Source of the DNA: an uncultured Eubacterium sp.
GTDB lineage: Bacteria; Bacillota; Clostridia; Lachnospirales; Lachnospiraceae
DNA length: 52,623 nucleotides
Assembly (NCBI GenBank): GCA_947642745.1
Contig: CANRTU010000033.1
Span: forward strand, 1-52,623
Direction of reading: 5' to 3'
Below, in pieces: positions 1 through 7,613 of the stretch. The translations under genes and the position numbers were made by a program. Under the pieces are notes generated by a model that was not told the DNA's origin, ran no database searches, and saw only the letters and a list, made by a program, of their open reading frames with translations. Each line of letters starts with the position of its first letter. The first letter of the stretch is position 1.

Positions 1-23
1 CGTAAAGATTTATTCAAAAGCAG

Positions 24-164
24 CTAAGCCACTTTCAAATCTGTCTGGTGTATCCTGCAATATTCTTCCGGCGTCAGACAGCCGTTTGCTTCATGGATCC
101 GTTTTCGGTTATAAAATATCCATATGTACTCAGATACCGCACTCCCGGCTTCCACCACATCAAT
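24..164 (-). pseudogene. IS3-family transposase C-terminal remnant
   Basis: The minus-strand frame ends with EYIWIFYNRKRIHEANG followed by LTPEEYCRIHQ. This is the pattern that closes the DDE integrase core of IS3-family OrfB proteins (EYI-FYN-KR-H---G-LTP-EY). Only the last 45 or so residues remain; the DDE catalytic residues are absent and the upstream frame runs into the end of the anti-sigma gene. It is a scrap of an old insertion, not a working element. No terminal inverted repeat could be identified. Confidence 0.6.
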
Positions 165-241
165 ATTATGTTTTACCTGAAATTGGTACCCTTGCCCATC
201 ATCCCAACCAGGCCGCAGCCACAGCCCTCCCGAAGCGTCAG

Positions 242-856
242 CTATTTCCATAACAGACGGCAGTTATTTTGTGTTCCATAATATATTTCGGTGATCCGCA
301 CTGCTTTCCCCGAGTCAGACACGGACATGCGGGAAGCGGAATAAGTGCCTCCCCGGCTGGTTCCATGACCGCTTTTGACCGGTATGATTCCACGTTTAAA
401 AAAAATAAACAGTTTGCCATCCTCTGTTGTAAGCTGATCTGTGGATATAGTTTTATATCCATCCGTGGTTTTGAGATGAATCACAAATTCAGATCCGGAT
501 ACAGTTGCGTCCGTCAGGACGGCAGCGGGAGGCACAGTTACAAAAGGCCAGCGAACCAGACCAACGCAGACGGCGGATAGTAACAAAAGGATACAGCTGG
601 CAGTATAGATTCCTTTTAGAAAGCTTTTTAGCAGTGATTTATTCCAAAAGACGACCATATTCTTCAACATGGTTTCTTCGTGCTGTTGCCGCATATTGTC
701 CAGGCGGTATTCTGTGTGGATTTTTTCCAGCATACTGCGGCAGGCCGCACAGTCTTTCAGATGTGCTTCCACCAGGCTGCGGCTGTCCGTTGTAGATGCG
801 TCGTCGTAGTAGAGTGGCAGCAGATCGCTTATGACGTCACAGGATAGTTTAAGCAT
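242..856 (-). CDS. Anti-sigma factor with zinc-finger (zf-HC2) domain
   Basis: This 204-residue membrane protein probably holds the ECF sigma factor encoded just upstream. Residues 4-45 have the zinc anti-sigma arrangement: C6, then H32-x3-C36-x2-C39. A single membrane segment lies at about residues 82-101 (IYTASCILLLLSAVCVGLV), so the N-terminus is cytoplasmic and about 100 residues lie outside. The start at 856 is preceded by GGAGG and overlaps the sigma gene by 8 bases, so translation is coupled. The signal sensed by the outer domain cannot be told from sequence. A transposase remnant lies just beyond the stop. Confidence 0.85.
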   Translation of the reverse strand: MLKLSCDVISDLLPLYYDDASTTDSRSLVEAHLKDCAACRSMLEKIHTEYRLDNMRQQHEETMLKNMVVFWNKSLLKSFLKGIYTASCILLLLSAVCVGLVRWPFVTVPPAAVLTDATVSGSEFVIHLKTTDGYKTISTDQLTTEDGKLFIFFKRGIIPVKSGHGTSRGGTYSASRMSVSDSGKAVRITEIYYGTQNNCRLLWK

Positions 857-1385
857 TTTGGTCCTCCATTTCAGATATGATTTTTAGTTTCGCCCAGTGA
901 TAAGTCACTCTGGCCCGGTTTTCCGATTTGCCAAAAATATGGGCGATTTTTCTAAAGGGCAGTTCCCCAAAGAACCGCAGCATAAATACTTCCTTGTAAG
1001 GTTCTTCCAGCTGGTGCGGCAGCTGGTGTATCTGCATGGCATCCGCCTCATTGCATAAGAGCTGTTCCGGTGATGGGTACGGCGCTGGTACCGCCCGGCT
1101 GTCTGATGCTGGTGCGGCGGCAGACAGTCCCGGAACATGCCGCAGAATTTCCTGGCGGCGTTTTTGCTTTTTCTGGTCAGCAAAATACAGGTGTCTGGCA
1201 ATCTGGCACAGCCAGACGGTTATTTTACAGTCTCCACGAAATGAGGGAAGCGTTTTCATGGCCTGGAAAAACGTTTCCTGGGTGATTTCTTCTGCTTCTG
1301 CGGCATTGCGGCAGAGAGAAAGCAGATAACGGTATACATCTTTAAAATACAGGTCGTAGATCTGTTCAAATGAATAGGAATCCAC
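849..1385 (-). CDS. RNA polymerase sigma factor, ECF subfamily
   Basis: This 178-residue protein has sigma region 2 at about residues 5-75 (YDLYFKDVYRYLLSLCR, then EEITQETFFQAMKTLPSF) and region 4 at about 115-170 (EPYKEVFMLRFFGELPFRKI, then the recognition helix near SENRARVTYHWAKLK). A longer in-frame reading exists upstream. GTG at 1385 is preferred because AGGAGG sits 7 bases before it and the family usually begins at this point (DSYSFEQIYDLYFKDVYRYL). It is co-transcribed with the anti-sigma gene. The neighbouring permease ruin may be a former regulon member, which is only inference. Confidence 0.85.
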   Translation of the reverse strand: MDSYSFEQIYDLYFKDVYRYLLSLCRNAAEAEEITQETFFQAMKTLPSFRGDCKITVWLCQIARHLYFADQKKQKRRQEILRHVPGLSAAAPASDSRAVPAPYPSPEQLLCNEADAMQIHQLPHQLEEPYKEVFMLRFFGELPFRKIAHIFGKSENRARVTYHWAKLKIISEMEDQNA

Positions 1386-1480
1386 CGGATACCTCCTCTG
1401 TGTCCCCTGGTTTATGGCAGCTGCAGCACGAAGTCCGCCTATAAAATAAAGAAAAGAAAAAATCAATTCTGTGTCTCAAT

Positions 1481-1497
1481 GTACCAGAGTCTGGTAC
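1481..1497. promoter_or_regulatory. 17-bp palindrome upstream of the sigma/anti-sigma operon
   Basis: GTACCAGA-G-TCTGGTAC is a perfect 8+1+8 palindrome, about 100 bases upstream of the sigma start, in an otherwise unexplained 314-base gap (1386-1699). It could be an operator. A related string, CTGGTACCATT then GCAG, recurs at about 29198, so it may instead be part of a dispersed repeat. I see no convincing promoter in the gap. Confidence 0.35.
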
Positions 1498-1699
1498 CAT
1501 TCGCAGCCTTGGACCAATGTGTCACTGTCCTGTATAAACGGAATTATTTTCATGTTTCCTGTGTTGTGATAACAGGGTGTGATATATAAGTCTGGTTATA
1601 TATTCCCTCAGGCATATGGCCGGTTTTTTCAGGAACCATGTGGTGCGGTCCGGCTGGAATTATGGTTGTACGCTTTCTGGCATGGTTTCATCGTGGAGG

Positions 1700-2877
1700 T
1701 TATATGATATTCCGGATCTCCGTTAAGAAATCCCTGCGTTTTATCAGGTACCAGCTGGCGGCTGTGGCGGCCGCTGATGTAAGGGCTGTCAGTGCCGTCA
1801 TAAGTAAAAGCTGATGGACTGGCAGCGCAAAGCGTATCTGCCATACCGGAAAAACATAGCAGGCAGGATGCGGGCAGGGCGTACAACATTCCGTGAATAA
1901 GACTGCGCAGCGCTTCCAGGGAAAGAATCTGTACCAGGTGCTTTTGCGTGCAGCCAGGAGACCATAAAACAGCAAAACCATGGCTGCGTTGCAGGCAGTG
2001 AAACAGCATGGTAGCGGCCACACTGAACAGGGCAGTGAAAAAAGGAGCAGGCAGATGCAGTTCATGGCCAGGTGGATGTGATGCATGGAATCATTCCAGA
2101 GCTGGACATTTTTACGGACATTTGTCAGACGCACCGAGGAATCTGAATCCAGCTGTCTGAGGAGTCTGTCATAAAGTGCTGCGTCTGTGTCTGCGAATAA
2201 TCCGCATACCTGCATGTCATGGCAGACAGTCTGTATCTGTCTGTCTGCCGGCAGAGAGACGGTATTTACCGGAGGGCTCTGCCGGGATGATGTGAGAACC
2301 GTCGCAGAGGGCAGTGATGCGGCTCAGAGGAAGGATAACGGTAATATTTCCAGAGGAGATTCCTGGCGGAAATCCATCACAACAGGCTGTGGGCCGGATG
2401 CGGATTCCAGTGTCCGGTTCCGTTTCACAGATACCCGGGTAAATGTGGATCCCGTCTTTGCTGGCAGGCACACTCGTCCCGATATCCGTGGTACCGATCT
2501 GAATGCGGGAAATACCGCTGCCTGTTTTGCTGACAGGCACAACTGCCCGGACATCCGTGGAACTTGTTCTGTGTACGGGAAATGCCGCTGCCTGTTTTGC
2601 TGATGGACAAAACCGTCCGGTTATCCGGGAAATTATACTGAGTGCGGTAAATGGCTTCATCTCTTTCGCTGACGGACAAAACCGCCCGGACATTCGTGGA
2701 ACAAAATTGTCTGTGGGAAATGCGGATATCGTCTTCCCCGGCAGGCACAAAGGTCTGGTCAGCCAGAGCCCTGTGTTGTATGTGGTTAATGGCCTTATTT
2801 CTTTCGCTGACGGACACAACTGTCCGGTCATCCGTAGAACAGGATTGTCCGGGGGTTTCTAATTCGATCAAGTGCAT
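1700..2877 (-). pseudogene. Decayed FtsX-family ABC permease with internal 23-residue repeats
   Basis: Read on the minus strand, fragments in three frames join into the end of an FtsX/MacB-type permease. They are an extracellular-domain piece (ITVILPLSRITALCDG), then VCGLFADTDAALYDRLLRQL and LWNDSMHHIHLAMNCICLLL (the start of a membrane segment), then LVQILSLEALRSLIHGMLYA in another frame, and finally ALTALTSAAATAASWYLIKR and a tail resembling the usual xLVERIR ending. At least three frameshifts are needed. The 5' end still has a good start: ATG at 2877 with AGGAGG 8 bases upstream. That reading runs into the 69-bp repeat tract and not into an N-terminal membrane helix, so a rearrangement has replaced the original front of the gene. 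The assignment rests on pattern recognition over broken frames. Confidence 0.55.
2460..2862. repeat. Six tandem 69-bp units (23 codons each)
   Basis: Units begin at about 2460, 2529, 2599, 2668, 2737 and 2806, each opening with a variant of GCTGACRGRCACAAC. Spacing is 69 bases, except 70 in the second unit. On the minus strand each unit encodes 23 residues on the theme TDxRTVxSVSERxxAIxRIQ (for example STDDRTVVSVSER and STNVRAVLSVSERDEAI). The extra base in the 70-base unit shifts the frame, so the repeat protein is broken there. Divergence between units points to an old expansion. The units are adjacent without unique spacers, which rules out CRISPR. Confidence 0.75.
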
Positions 2878-3046
2878 GAAATTCACCTCCTGTATATAAG
2901 AGGTGGCTGAGACAGATTTGTTACAGAAAAAAATAAAATTTAGAAAAATTTTTCCGGGATGTAACAGGAATGCCTGTGCCCGGTATATGGAAGCCGGGAA
3001 CAGGGTTTCAGACAGGACCTTGTGTAAATGGACTTTTCAACAGGGG

Positions 3047-3232
3047 AAAACCGGACGTACAGACATGGATTGCTGTGACCATATCCGGCGGCAGCTATTG
3101 TGTATACAGGAAGAAAACCGGACGTACAGACACGGATTGCTGTGACCAGCCATGTCTGTACGGGCCGGTTTAAAAGGCGCTGCGGGAGATGAGTATGGTT
3201 AACAGGTACTGTGACCAGCCATGTCTGTACGG
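3047..3232. repeat. REP-like inverted-repeat cluster
   Basis: AAACCGGACGTACAGACA plus TGGATTGCTGTGACC occurs at 3047-3080 and again (CACGG variant) at 3114-3147. The second copy is followed at 3150-3171 by CCATGTCTGTACGGGCCGG, its near-perfect inverse, giving a hairpin of about 20 bp with a 12-15 base loop. A third part, TGTGACCAGCCATGTCTGTA then CGG, lies at 3210-3232, ending just before the stop of the DUF4253 gene. It fills the 2887-3238 gap, where I found no credible gene. It may act as a transcription stop for the minus-strand gene, but it lacks a long U-tract. Confidence 0.7.
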
Positions 3233-3238
3233 CATAGT

Positions 3239-3958
3239 TTAATCCCACCAGAAATACCATACATCTGAATCTGCCAGTCCGGCCGCCAGTTCCGATAATC
3301 TGTAAGTACGGGTTCCCTGGTCGATCCGGTCATTGCAGAAAGCGTAATGCTCTTTTGCCGCTTCGATGCCGTCGATGCCGTTTAAGCGGTCTGGCGCATA
3401 AAACTCCATGACGTCATGGGTAAATGCGGCAGGCACCGCATGGTATTTTTCGTACCAGTATTTGCATATCGCAATCATTTCCTCCGCATCCGGGCATTCA
3501 TTCCATCCGCCCATAGGCAGATATCCGATAATTTCCCAGGGATGTTTTACTGGCAGCTCCAGCAGCAGTGTATCTGCTTCCAGCATTTTGTCACGAAAGG
3601 ATATGTATCCCATAAAATGATGCAGCCTGTCCCCTTCGGTTTCGTTTCCTGTAAAGTTTTCCAGTTCTTTTTCATCCATATAATCTGTATATGTTTCAAA
3701 ACGTTCCTGCAGAATTTCTTTTCCATTATCCCCGCACCCGGAAATAATCTGATCCCGGTCGGTTTCACCGCTTACTATATTCAGCCATTCTGACGCATGT
3801 TCGTCCAGTGAAAGGATTGCGGGCCAGTAACCGCCGTCTTTTGCGGCCGCAAAGGAGTTCATATAAGCTTCTTCCACCAGTTCCGGGTCTGTTCCCTGTT
3901 CAAAAATAGTGTAGTTACATTGAAATTTTTCTGCCGTCTGTTTTGTAAGTTCATTCAT
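3239..3958 (-). CDS. DUF4253 domain-containing protein
   Basis: This is a 239-residue soluble protein of unknown function. The C-terminal half has the DUF4253 signature: PWEIIGYLPMGGWNECPDAE, then ICKYWYEKYHAVPAAFTHDV, and the closing WYFWWD. The reading frame extends 20 codons upstream, but ATG at 3958 is chosen because GGAGGTG lies just before it. It has no signal peptide or membrane segment. The family is common in bacteria, often alone or near polymorphic-toxin immunity genes; nothing nearby supports such a role here. The gene is monocistronic, with its own promoter at about 4023-4051. Confidence 0.8.
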   Translation of the reverse strand: MNELTKQTAEKFQCNYTIFEQGTDPELVEEAYMNSFAAAKDGGYWPAILSLDEHASEWLNIVSGETDRDQIISGCGDNGKEILQERFETYTDYMDEKELENFTGNETEGDRLHHFMGYISFRDKMLEADTLLLELPVKHPWEIIGYLPMGGWNECPDAEEMIAICKYWYEKYHAVPAAFTHDVMEFYAPDRLNGIDGIEAAKEHYAFCNDRIDQGTRTYRLSELAAGLADSDVWYFWWD

Positions 3959-4022
3959 AATACGCACCTCCGGTTTCTGATTTTGATTGTTAATACTAAA
4001 TAGCAGATTATTTGACATTTAT

Positions 4023-4051
4023 ATTGTACCTCTTTCTCAGTTTAACAGCAA
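4023..4051 (-). promoter_or_regulatory. Promoter of the DUF4253 gene
   Basis: On the minus strand TTGCTG (-35) and TACAAT (-10) are separated by 17 bases. The predicted start of transcription leaves a leader of roughly 55-60 bases before the ATG at 3958. Confidence 0.5.
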
Positions 4052-4105
4052 GCTTCATATTGTATTTTTAGTACAGATAAAAACCGCCGAAGGAGTGAAC
4101 CGGAA

Positions 4106-4258
4106 ATGAAAAGACCAGAATCAGTCACAAGACCAGGGATGAAATATTTGAAATGGAGACGGTGGGAAAAGTATGGAACGAATCCGTCGTTGCTGCTGGT
4201 ATTATGTCAATATTGCCTTAAAAGATGTCAGGAAATGACCTTTTTATTACCGGAATAA
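4106..4258 (+). CDS. Small ORF, 50 residues, unknown
   Basis: ATG at 4106 follows AAGGAG at a 10-base spacing. The product starts MKRPESVTRPGMKYLKWRR and continues with a hydrophobic stretch (SLLLVLCQYCLKRC) bearing two cysteines. It is basic, with no recognisable family. It lies directly upstream of another short ORF in the same direction, so the two could form a small operon. Support is limited to the start signal and position; it could be chance. Confidence 0.35.
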   Translation: MKRPESVTRPGMKYLKWRRWEKYGTNPSLLLVLCQYCLKRCQEMTFLLPE

Positions 4259-4319
4259 AAGAGTATTCTGTAATACGTAACAAAGATATATCAAAATTAA
4301 GTTAACGGAGGTAATTATT

Positions 4320-4496
4320 ATGAGTACAATGACATTACAAAACCAGGCAGTAAGAACGAAGAAGAGTCTGTGGGAAAGACTGGAAAATTATTTCAGGGAT
4401 AATATGGAAACTGTTGCACTGGGAGCAGTAGGAATGTATACTCTTTCCGGAAAAATGCCGGATGCGGAGATGCTTCGTGCGATGAATCTTCTGTAA
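4320..4496 (+). CDS. Small ORF, 58 residues, unknown
   Basis: A strong site, GGAGG, lies 8 bases before ATG at 4320. The protein starts MSTMTLQNQAVRTKKSLWER and contains the amphipathic segment LENYFRDNMETVALGAVGMY. There is no signal peptide and no known domain. A good intrinsic terminator follows 50 bases after the stop, which supports a real transcription unit. Its function is unknown. Confidence 0.6.
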   Translation: MSTMTLQNQAVRTKKSLWERLENYFRDNMETVALGAVGMYTLSGKMPDAEMLRAMNLL

Positions 4497-4545
4497 CCGG
4501 CAGGTATGACAGAAGATGGGAAAAATTCATACAGACAAAATGGTT

Positions 4546-4590
4546 AAAAAGCGTTTCGTCCGGCAGGCAGGCTGGGACGGGGCGCTTTTT
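4546..4590 (+). terminator. Intrinsic terminator after the 58-residue ORF
   Basis: AAAAAGCG-TTT-CGTCC pairs with GGACG-GG-CGCTTTTT around a short loop, ending in a U-tract. The U-tract continues into the left arm of the first hairpin of the structured repeat that follows. Confidence 0.7.
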
Positions 4591-4726
4591 ATTATCTTAT
4601 TAGGAAAGAGCGTTCTATAAGATAAAAACCCTCCGGGAGGATCGCCATGCGGCGGAAGGGAAAATGCTGCAGAGGCAGCCCGCCGCAGGCGGCGTATCCG
4701 GCTTTGCCGGATACTTTTTTATTATG
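4586..4726. repeat. Structured dispersed repeat (family R1), copy a
   Basis: The copy contains four stem-loops in series. (I) TTATCTTAT pairs with ATAAGATAA around a loop containing GGAAAGAGCG. (II) CCTCCGGGAGG. (III) A GCCCGCCGCAGGCGG hairpin. (IV) GTATCCGGC-TTT-GCCGGATAC followed by TTTTTT. The same order is seen near 41800, 50190 and 52335-52611. Hairpin I takes its left arm from the tail of the preceding terminator. Hairpin IV itself looks like an intrinsic terminator. Confidence 0.8.
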
Positions 4727-4778
4727 GGAGTGGGAAACCGCGCTTTATGCGTTTGTTCCGGAAGAACCGGCTTTTTGC

Positions 4779-4807
4779 TTTACACGGTTTTTGAAAATGT
4801 ATATAAT
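4779..4807 (+). promoter_or_regulatory. Promoter of the DUF3842-xylB operon
   Basis: TTTACA and TATAAT are separated by exactly 17 bases. Transcription would start near 4815, giving a leader of about 140 bases that contains both operator-like repeats. Confidence 0.65.
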
Positions 4808-4830
4808 ATTTGTTGTGTAAGCAGTAAGCG

Positions 4831-4930
4831 GGTATATCTGATCAGAATAAATCTGTACATGCCAGAAACAGGTATGGGCGAAGATGTGCTGAAATAAACA
4901 GGTATATCTGATCAGAAATAAATCTGTACA
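4831..4930. promoter_or_regulatory. Two operator-like direct repeats in the xylB operon leader
   Basis: GGTATATCTGATCAGAATAA followed by ATCTGTACA stands at 4831-4859 and recurs with one inserted A at 4901-4930, 70 bases (about 6.7 helical turns) apart. Each copy is centred on the palindrome TCTGATCAGA. Placement just downstream of a strong -10 fits repressor binding, with possible looping between sites. No regulator gene is adjacent, so the binding protein is unknown. Confidence 0.55.
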
Positions 4931-4955
4931 GGAAAATAGCAGGGGAGGGTCGTGG

Positions 4956-5360
4956 ATGAATATTCTGGTAATCGACGCACAGGGCGGCGGACTGGGCAGG
5001 CAGGTGATTACGGCGGTAAAAAAGGCGTTACCGGATATCGAAATTACAGCTGTTGGTACGAATGCGATTGCGTCTTCCAATATGTTAAAGGCAGGGGCGC
5101 ACAACGTGGCGACCGGGGAAAATGCGGTTATCACATGCAGCCGTAAGGCGGATTATATTATCGGGCCGGTGGGAATCGTAATTGCGGATTCCCTGTTTGG
5201 TGAAATTACGCCCCGGATGGCAGTGGCTGTTGGGCAAAGCAGTGCGGTCAGGCTGCTGATTCCCATGAACAGGTGTGACAATCTGATAACAGGGACCCGT
5301 GGCAGGACGGTGGAAGAAATGATTGAAGAACTGCTGGAATATCTGGCAAAAGGAGTATAA
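4956..5360 (+). CDS. DUF3842 family protein
   Basis: This 134-residue soluble protein begins MNILVIDAQGGGLGRQV, a glycine-rich loop after a beta strand that suggests a Rossmann-like nucleotide-binding fold. The body matches DUF3842 (AVGTNAIASSNMLKAGA, then ATGENAV, then GPVGIVIADSLFGEITP). The start has GGGGAGGG 7 bases before it. The gene ends one base before the xylulokinase start, and the two share a promoter and leader operators, which hints at a role tied to sugar phosphorylation. The biochemical function of the family is not known to me. Confidence 0.85.
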   Translation: MNILVIDAQGGGLGRQVITAVKKALPDIEITAVGTNAIASSNMLKAGAHNVATGENAVITCSRKADYIIGPVGIVIADSLFGEITPRMAVAVGQSSAVRLLIPMNRCDNLITGTRGRTVEEMIEELLEYLAKGV

Positions 5361-5361
5361 T

Positions 5362-6870
5362 ATGAGCTGTATACTTGGAATTGATTTAGGAACCTCCAGC
5401 GTCAAAGCCATGATTCTGGATGTGGAAACTGGGGAAGTCTGCGTGGAGTCCTGCGGCTACGGGGTGCAGATACCGGCGGCGGGGCAGGCACAGCAGGATC
5501 CCGGGCTGTGGTGGGAAAGTACGTGCGGCATACTGGCTGCGCTTTCCAGGAAATATCCGGCTACCTTTGACAATATCAGGGCAGTAGGGCTTTCAGGACA
5601 GATGCACGGGCTGGTGATGGCGGACGCACAGGGCAGGGTGACCCGTCCCGCAATTATCTGGCTGGATCAGCGTTCCGCAGCGGAATGCGAAACCATTCAG
5701 TCAGAAATGAAAAAGCATGACTGGGACAGGATGCTGCAAAACCAGGTTTTTCCTGGCTTTGCGCTTCCATCCCTGCTCTGGGTCAGAAACCGGGAACCTT
5801 CTATTTATAAACAAACGGACCGGATCATGCAGCCAAAAGATTATATCAGATACCGGCTGACTGGAGAGATGGGAACAGATGTGACAGACGCTTCTGCGTC
5901 ATTGATGTGCGATATTGGAAAACGGCAGTGGGCATATCCGGTTCTTGAGGCTTTGGGCATAGACAGCCGCATTCTGCCGGATTGTCACGAATCAATGGAA
6001 ATAGCAGGCGTTATCACTGACAGGGCTCATGAACAGACCGGCCTGAAAGCGGGGATTCCGGTTATTTTCGGTGCGGGCGACCAGCAGTGCCAGAGTGTGG
6101 GCAACGGTGTGATTACGCCGGGACAGGTTGTGTGCAATATCGGAACCGGCGGGCAGGTGTCGGTCTGTTCTGGGGAGAATTGTTATGACAGCAGGCTTAG
6201 AACCCATACATTCTGTCACTGTTTCGGACAGGCGTATACGGTATTTGGAGCGGTACTATGTGCGGGAGAGGCGCTGCAGTGGCTCAGGGACAGGGTGGTG
6301 CATGAGGAAAGCTTTGCCGCATTAAGTGAAAAAGCCGGGCAGATAACGCCGGGAAGCGGAGGGGCGCTGTTTTTACCTTATCTGGCCGGAGAGCGGACGC
6401 CTCATATGAATGACCGGGCCACGGGAATGTTTTTTGGGCTGAAACTGGCTCAGGATGAGCGGCATCTGGCCAGGGCTGTCATGGAAGGCGTGACGTTTGC
6501 GCTGAAAGACTCCCTTCTCCTGGTACGGGAAGTTGTCCGGGGAGAGGACAGCGGAGACGGGAAACTTCTGGAAGAAGGCGTTATGATTGCTTCCGGCGGC
6601 GCATGTGCCAGTCCGGTATGGCTGCAGATGCAGGCGGATATATTCAGACAGCAAGTCCGGGTAAGCAGGATCAGAGAGCAGGCCTGTCTGGGAGCGTGTA
6701 TTCTGGCAGGCGTGGGAACAGGCATACTGTCAGGGCTGGAACAGGCGTGCCGGACATACGTAGCGTATGAAGATAAAGTATATGATCCGGATGAGAAATA
6801 TACGGACTGTTATGAAAATATGTACAGGAAATTTCACGGATTGTATGAGAAGGTAAAAGAATTTTACTGA
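5362..6870 (+). CDS. xylB: Xylulokinase (FGGY family)
   Basis: The product phosphorylates D-xylulose (or a related ketose) with ATP to feed the pentose phosphate pathway. It has 502 residues, the full family length. The N-terminal FGGY domain opens MSCILGIDLGTSSVKAMILD (phosphate-binding loop) and holds GLSGQMHGLV. The C-terminal domain has VVCNIGTGGQVSV and ASGGACASPVWLQMQADIF. ATG at 5362 is chosen over an upstream in-frame start because AAAGGAG lies 7 bases before it. No xylose isomerase or transporter is in the window, so the true substrate could be another ketose. Confidence 0.85.
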   Translation: MSCILGIDLGTSSVKAMILDVETGEVCVESCGYGVQIPAAGQAQQDPGLWWESTCGILAALSRKYPATFDNIRAVGLSGQMHGLVMADAQGRVTRPAIIWLDQRSAAECETIQSEMKKHDWDRMLQNQVFPGFALPSLLWVRNREPSIYKQTDRIMQPKDYIRYRLTGEMGTDVTDASASLMCDIGKRQWAYPVLEALGIDSRILPDCHESMEIAGVITDRAHEQTGLKAGIPVIFGAGDQQCQSVGNGVITPGQVVCNIGTGGQVSVCSGENCYDSRLRTHTFCHCFGQAYTVFGAVLCAGEALQWLRDRVVHEESFAALSEKAGQITPGSGGALFLPYLAGERTPHMNDRATGMFFGLKLAQDERHLARAVMEGVTFALKDSLLLVREVVRGEDSGDGKLLEEGVMIASGGACASPVWLQMQADIFRQQVRVSRIREQACLGACILAGVGTGILSGLEQACRTYVAYEDKVYDPDEKYTDCYENMYRKFHGLYEKVKEFY

Positions 6871-6915
6871 TTCTGTGGACATTCTGAGTCCGGAATCCTG
6901 GGATCATACAATGTA

Positions 6916-7113
6916 CTATGATCCTGACGGTGGGATGTATTCCTGTTTCCCATGCTCTAAGTCGTGGAGAATGACACGCTTTAACCTTTCCTCTATGTTT
7001 TGGGTACTTGTAGCAGAAAAATGTACCCCGGCTAAATACCTTGTCTTATTAATAGTATGTTGTAAACAGGGCGTAATCCGCCCTGTGGCAGTGTTCTGAA
7101 TGTTGTCGTTCAT
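6916..7113 (-). CDS. TnpW-family transposon-encoded small protein
   Basis: This 65-residue protein has the core INKTRYLAGVHFSATSTQNI followed by EERLKRVIL. It matches the TnpW-type proteins carried by Tn4451-like and other conjugative elements of Clostridia (pattern V-FS-TS-E---KI-RLI). AAAGGAG stands 5 bases before ATG at 7113. No transposase, recombinase or mobilisation gene is nearby, so it is an orphan, probably left by an excised or decayed element. The role of the family is unknown. Confidence 0.65.
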   Translation of the reverse strand: MNDNIQNTATGRITPCLQHTINKTRYLAGVHFSATSTQNIEERLKRVILHDLEHGKQEYIPPSGS

Positions 7114-7130
7114 GCTACTCCTTTTGGGCG

Positions 7131-7172
7131 TAAAAAAAGACGCATGGTTTACAATTTACTGTTCCATGCGCC
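7131..7172 (-). terminator. Intrinsic terminator, minus strand
   Basis: On the minus strand CGCATGG and CCATGCG form the stem, followed by TCTTTTTTTA. It lies between the 29-residue ORF and the TnpW-like gene, and so separates them into two units. Confidence 0.65.
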
Positions 7173-7209
7173 TTTACGCTGTTTTACTGGTATTAAATTG
7201 TTCTGTTGA

Positions 7210-7299
7210 TTACGCCAGCTGCAGAACCCCGGCTTCAGGTTCGTTTAATTCTTCAAGTGATAATGACGGAACATAATCCGCAATTTCTTCCAGTGACAT
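7210..7299 (-). CDS. Very small ORF or gene fragment, 29 residues
   Basis: On the minus strand AAAGGAAAA precedes ATG at 7299. The product begins MSLEEIADYVPSLSLEELNE and ends GVLQLA. It resembles the helical tail found at the C-terminus of some transposase-like (Rpn/PD-(D/E)XK) proteins, but this is a weak resemblance. A terminator follows. It may be the last exon-like scrap of a decayed mobile-element gene. Confidence 0.3.
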   Translation of the reverse strand: MSLEEIADYVPSLSLEELNEPEAGVLQLA

Positions 7300-7352
7300 T
7301 TTTCCTTTCTTTATCATTGTTTATCATTCTTTCTGCGGTTTTCCTGTCTGCG

Positions 7353-7523
7353 TCATGCCTTTCGCTTCTGATAAATGATTTCAATGATATCATCTGTATC
7401 GCTTTCATAGATGACCTTTGCTTTTACTTTAATTTCAATATCCGCACCTTCAAAAAATTCTTTTGATAAATATATTTTATCGGGGTTTCGTCCTTTGTTT
7501 TGATTTCTAAAAATCTGTGACAC
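7353..7523 (-). CDS. Short ORF, probable fragment, 56 residues
   Basis: The minus-strand frame reads GRNPDKIYLSKEFFEGADIE, then KVKAKVIYESDTDDIIEIIY, and ends QKRKA. The amino-acid pattern looks genuine (alternating charged and beta-forming residues). The only start is GTG at 7523, about 16 bases from GGAAGGAG, so the true start is doubtful. A plausible promoter lies at 7560-7587. I do not recognise the family. Confidence 0.35.
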   Translation of the reverse strand: MSQIFRNQNKGRNPDKIYLSKEFFEGADIEIKVKAKVIYESDTDDIIEIIYQKRKA

Positions 7524-7559
7524 AAGTTACGATATATTTTCTACTCCTTCCGCACTTCA

Positions 7560-7587
7560 ATTATACAAAAAAGTCCCGTATTTACAA
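7560..7587 (-). promoter_or_regulatory. Promoter, minus strand
   Basis: TTGTAA and TATAAT are separated by 16 bases on the minus strand, with GGAAGGAG downstream. It would drive the short ORFs at 7353-7523 and 7210-7299. Confidence 0.5.
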
Positions 7588-7613
7588 TGAAATTTATATG
7601 AATTTTTCATATA

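Noticed and set aside
2187-2603. Plus-strand open frames through the 69-bp repeats
   Set aside because: A 69-base period keeps all frames open on both strands. Only the minus strand has a proper ribosome binding site and start, so the plus-strand frames are taken as shadows.
2460-2862. CRISPR array
   Set aside because: The repeats are directly adjacent diverged 69-base units with no unique spacers and no cas genes nearby.
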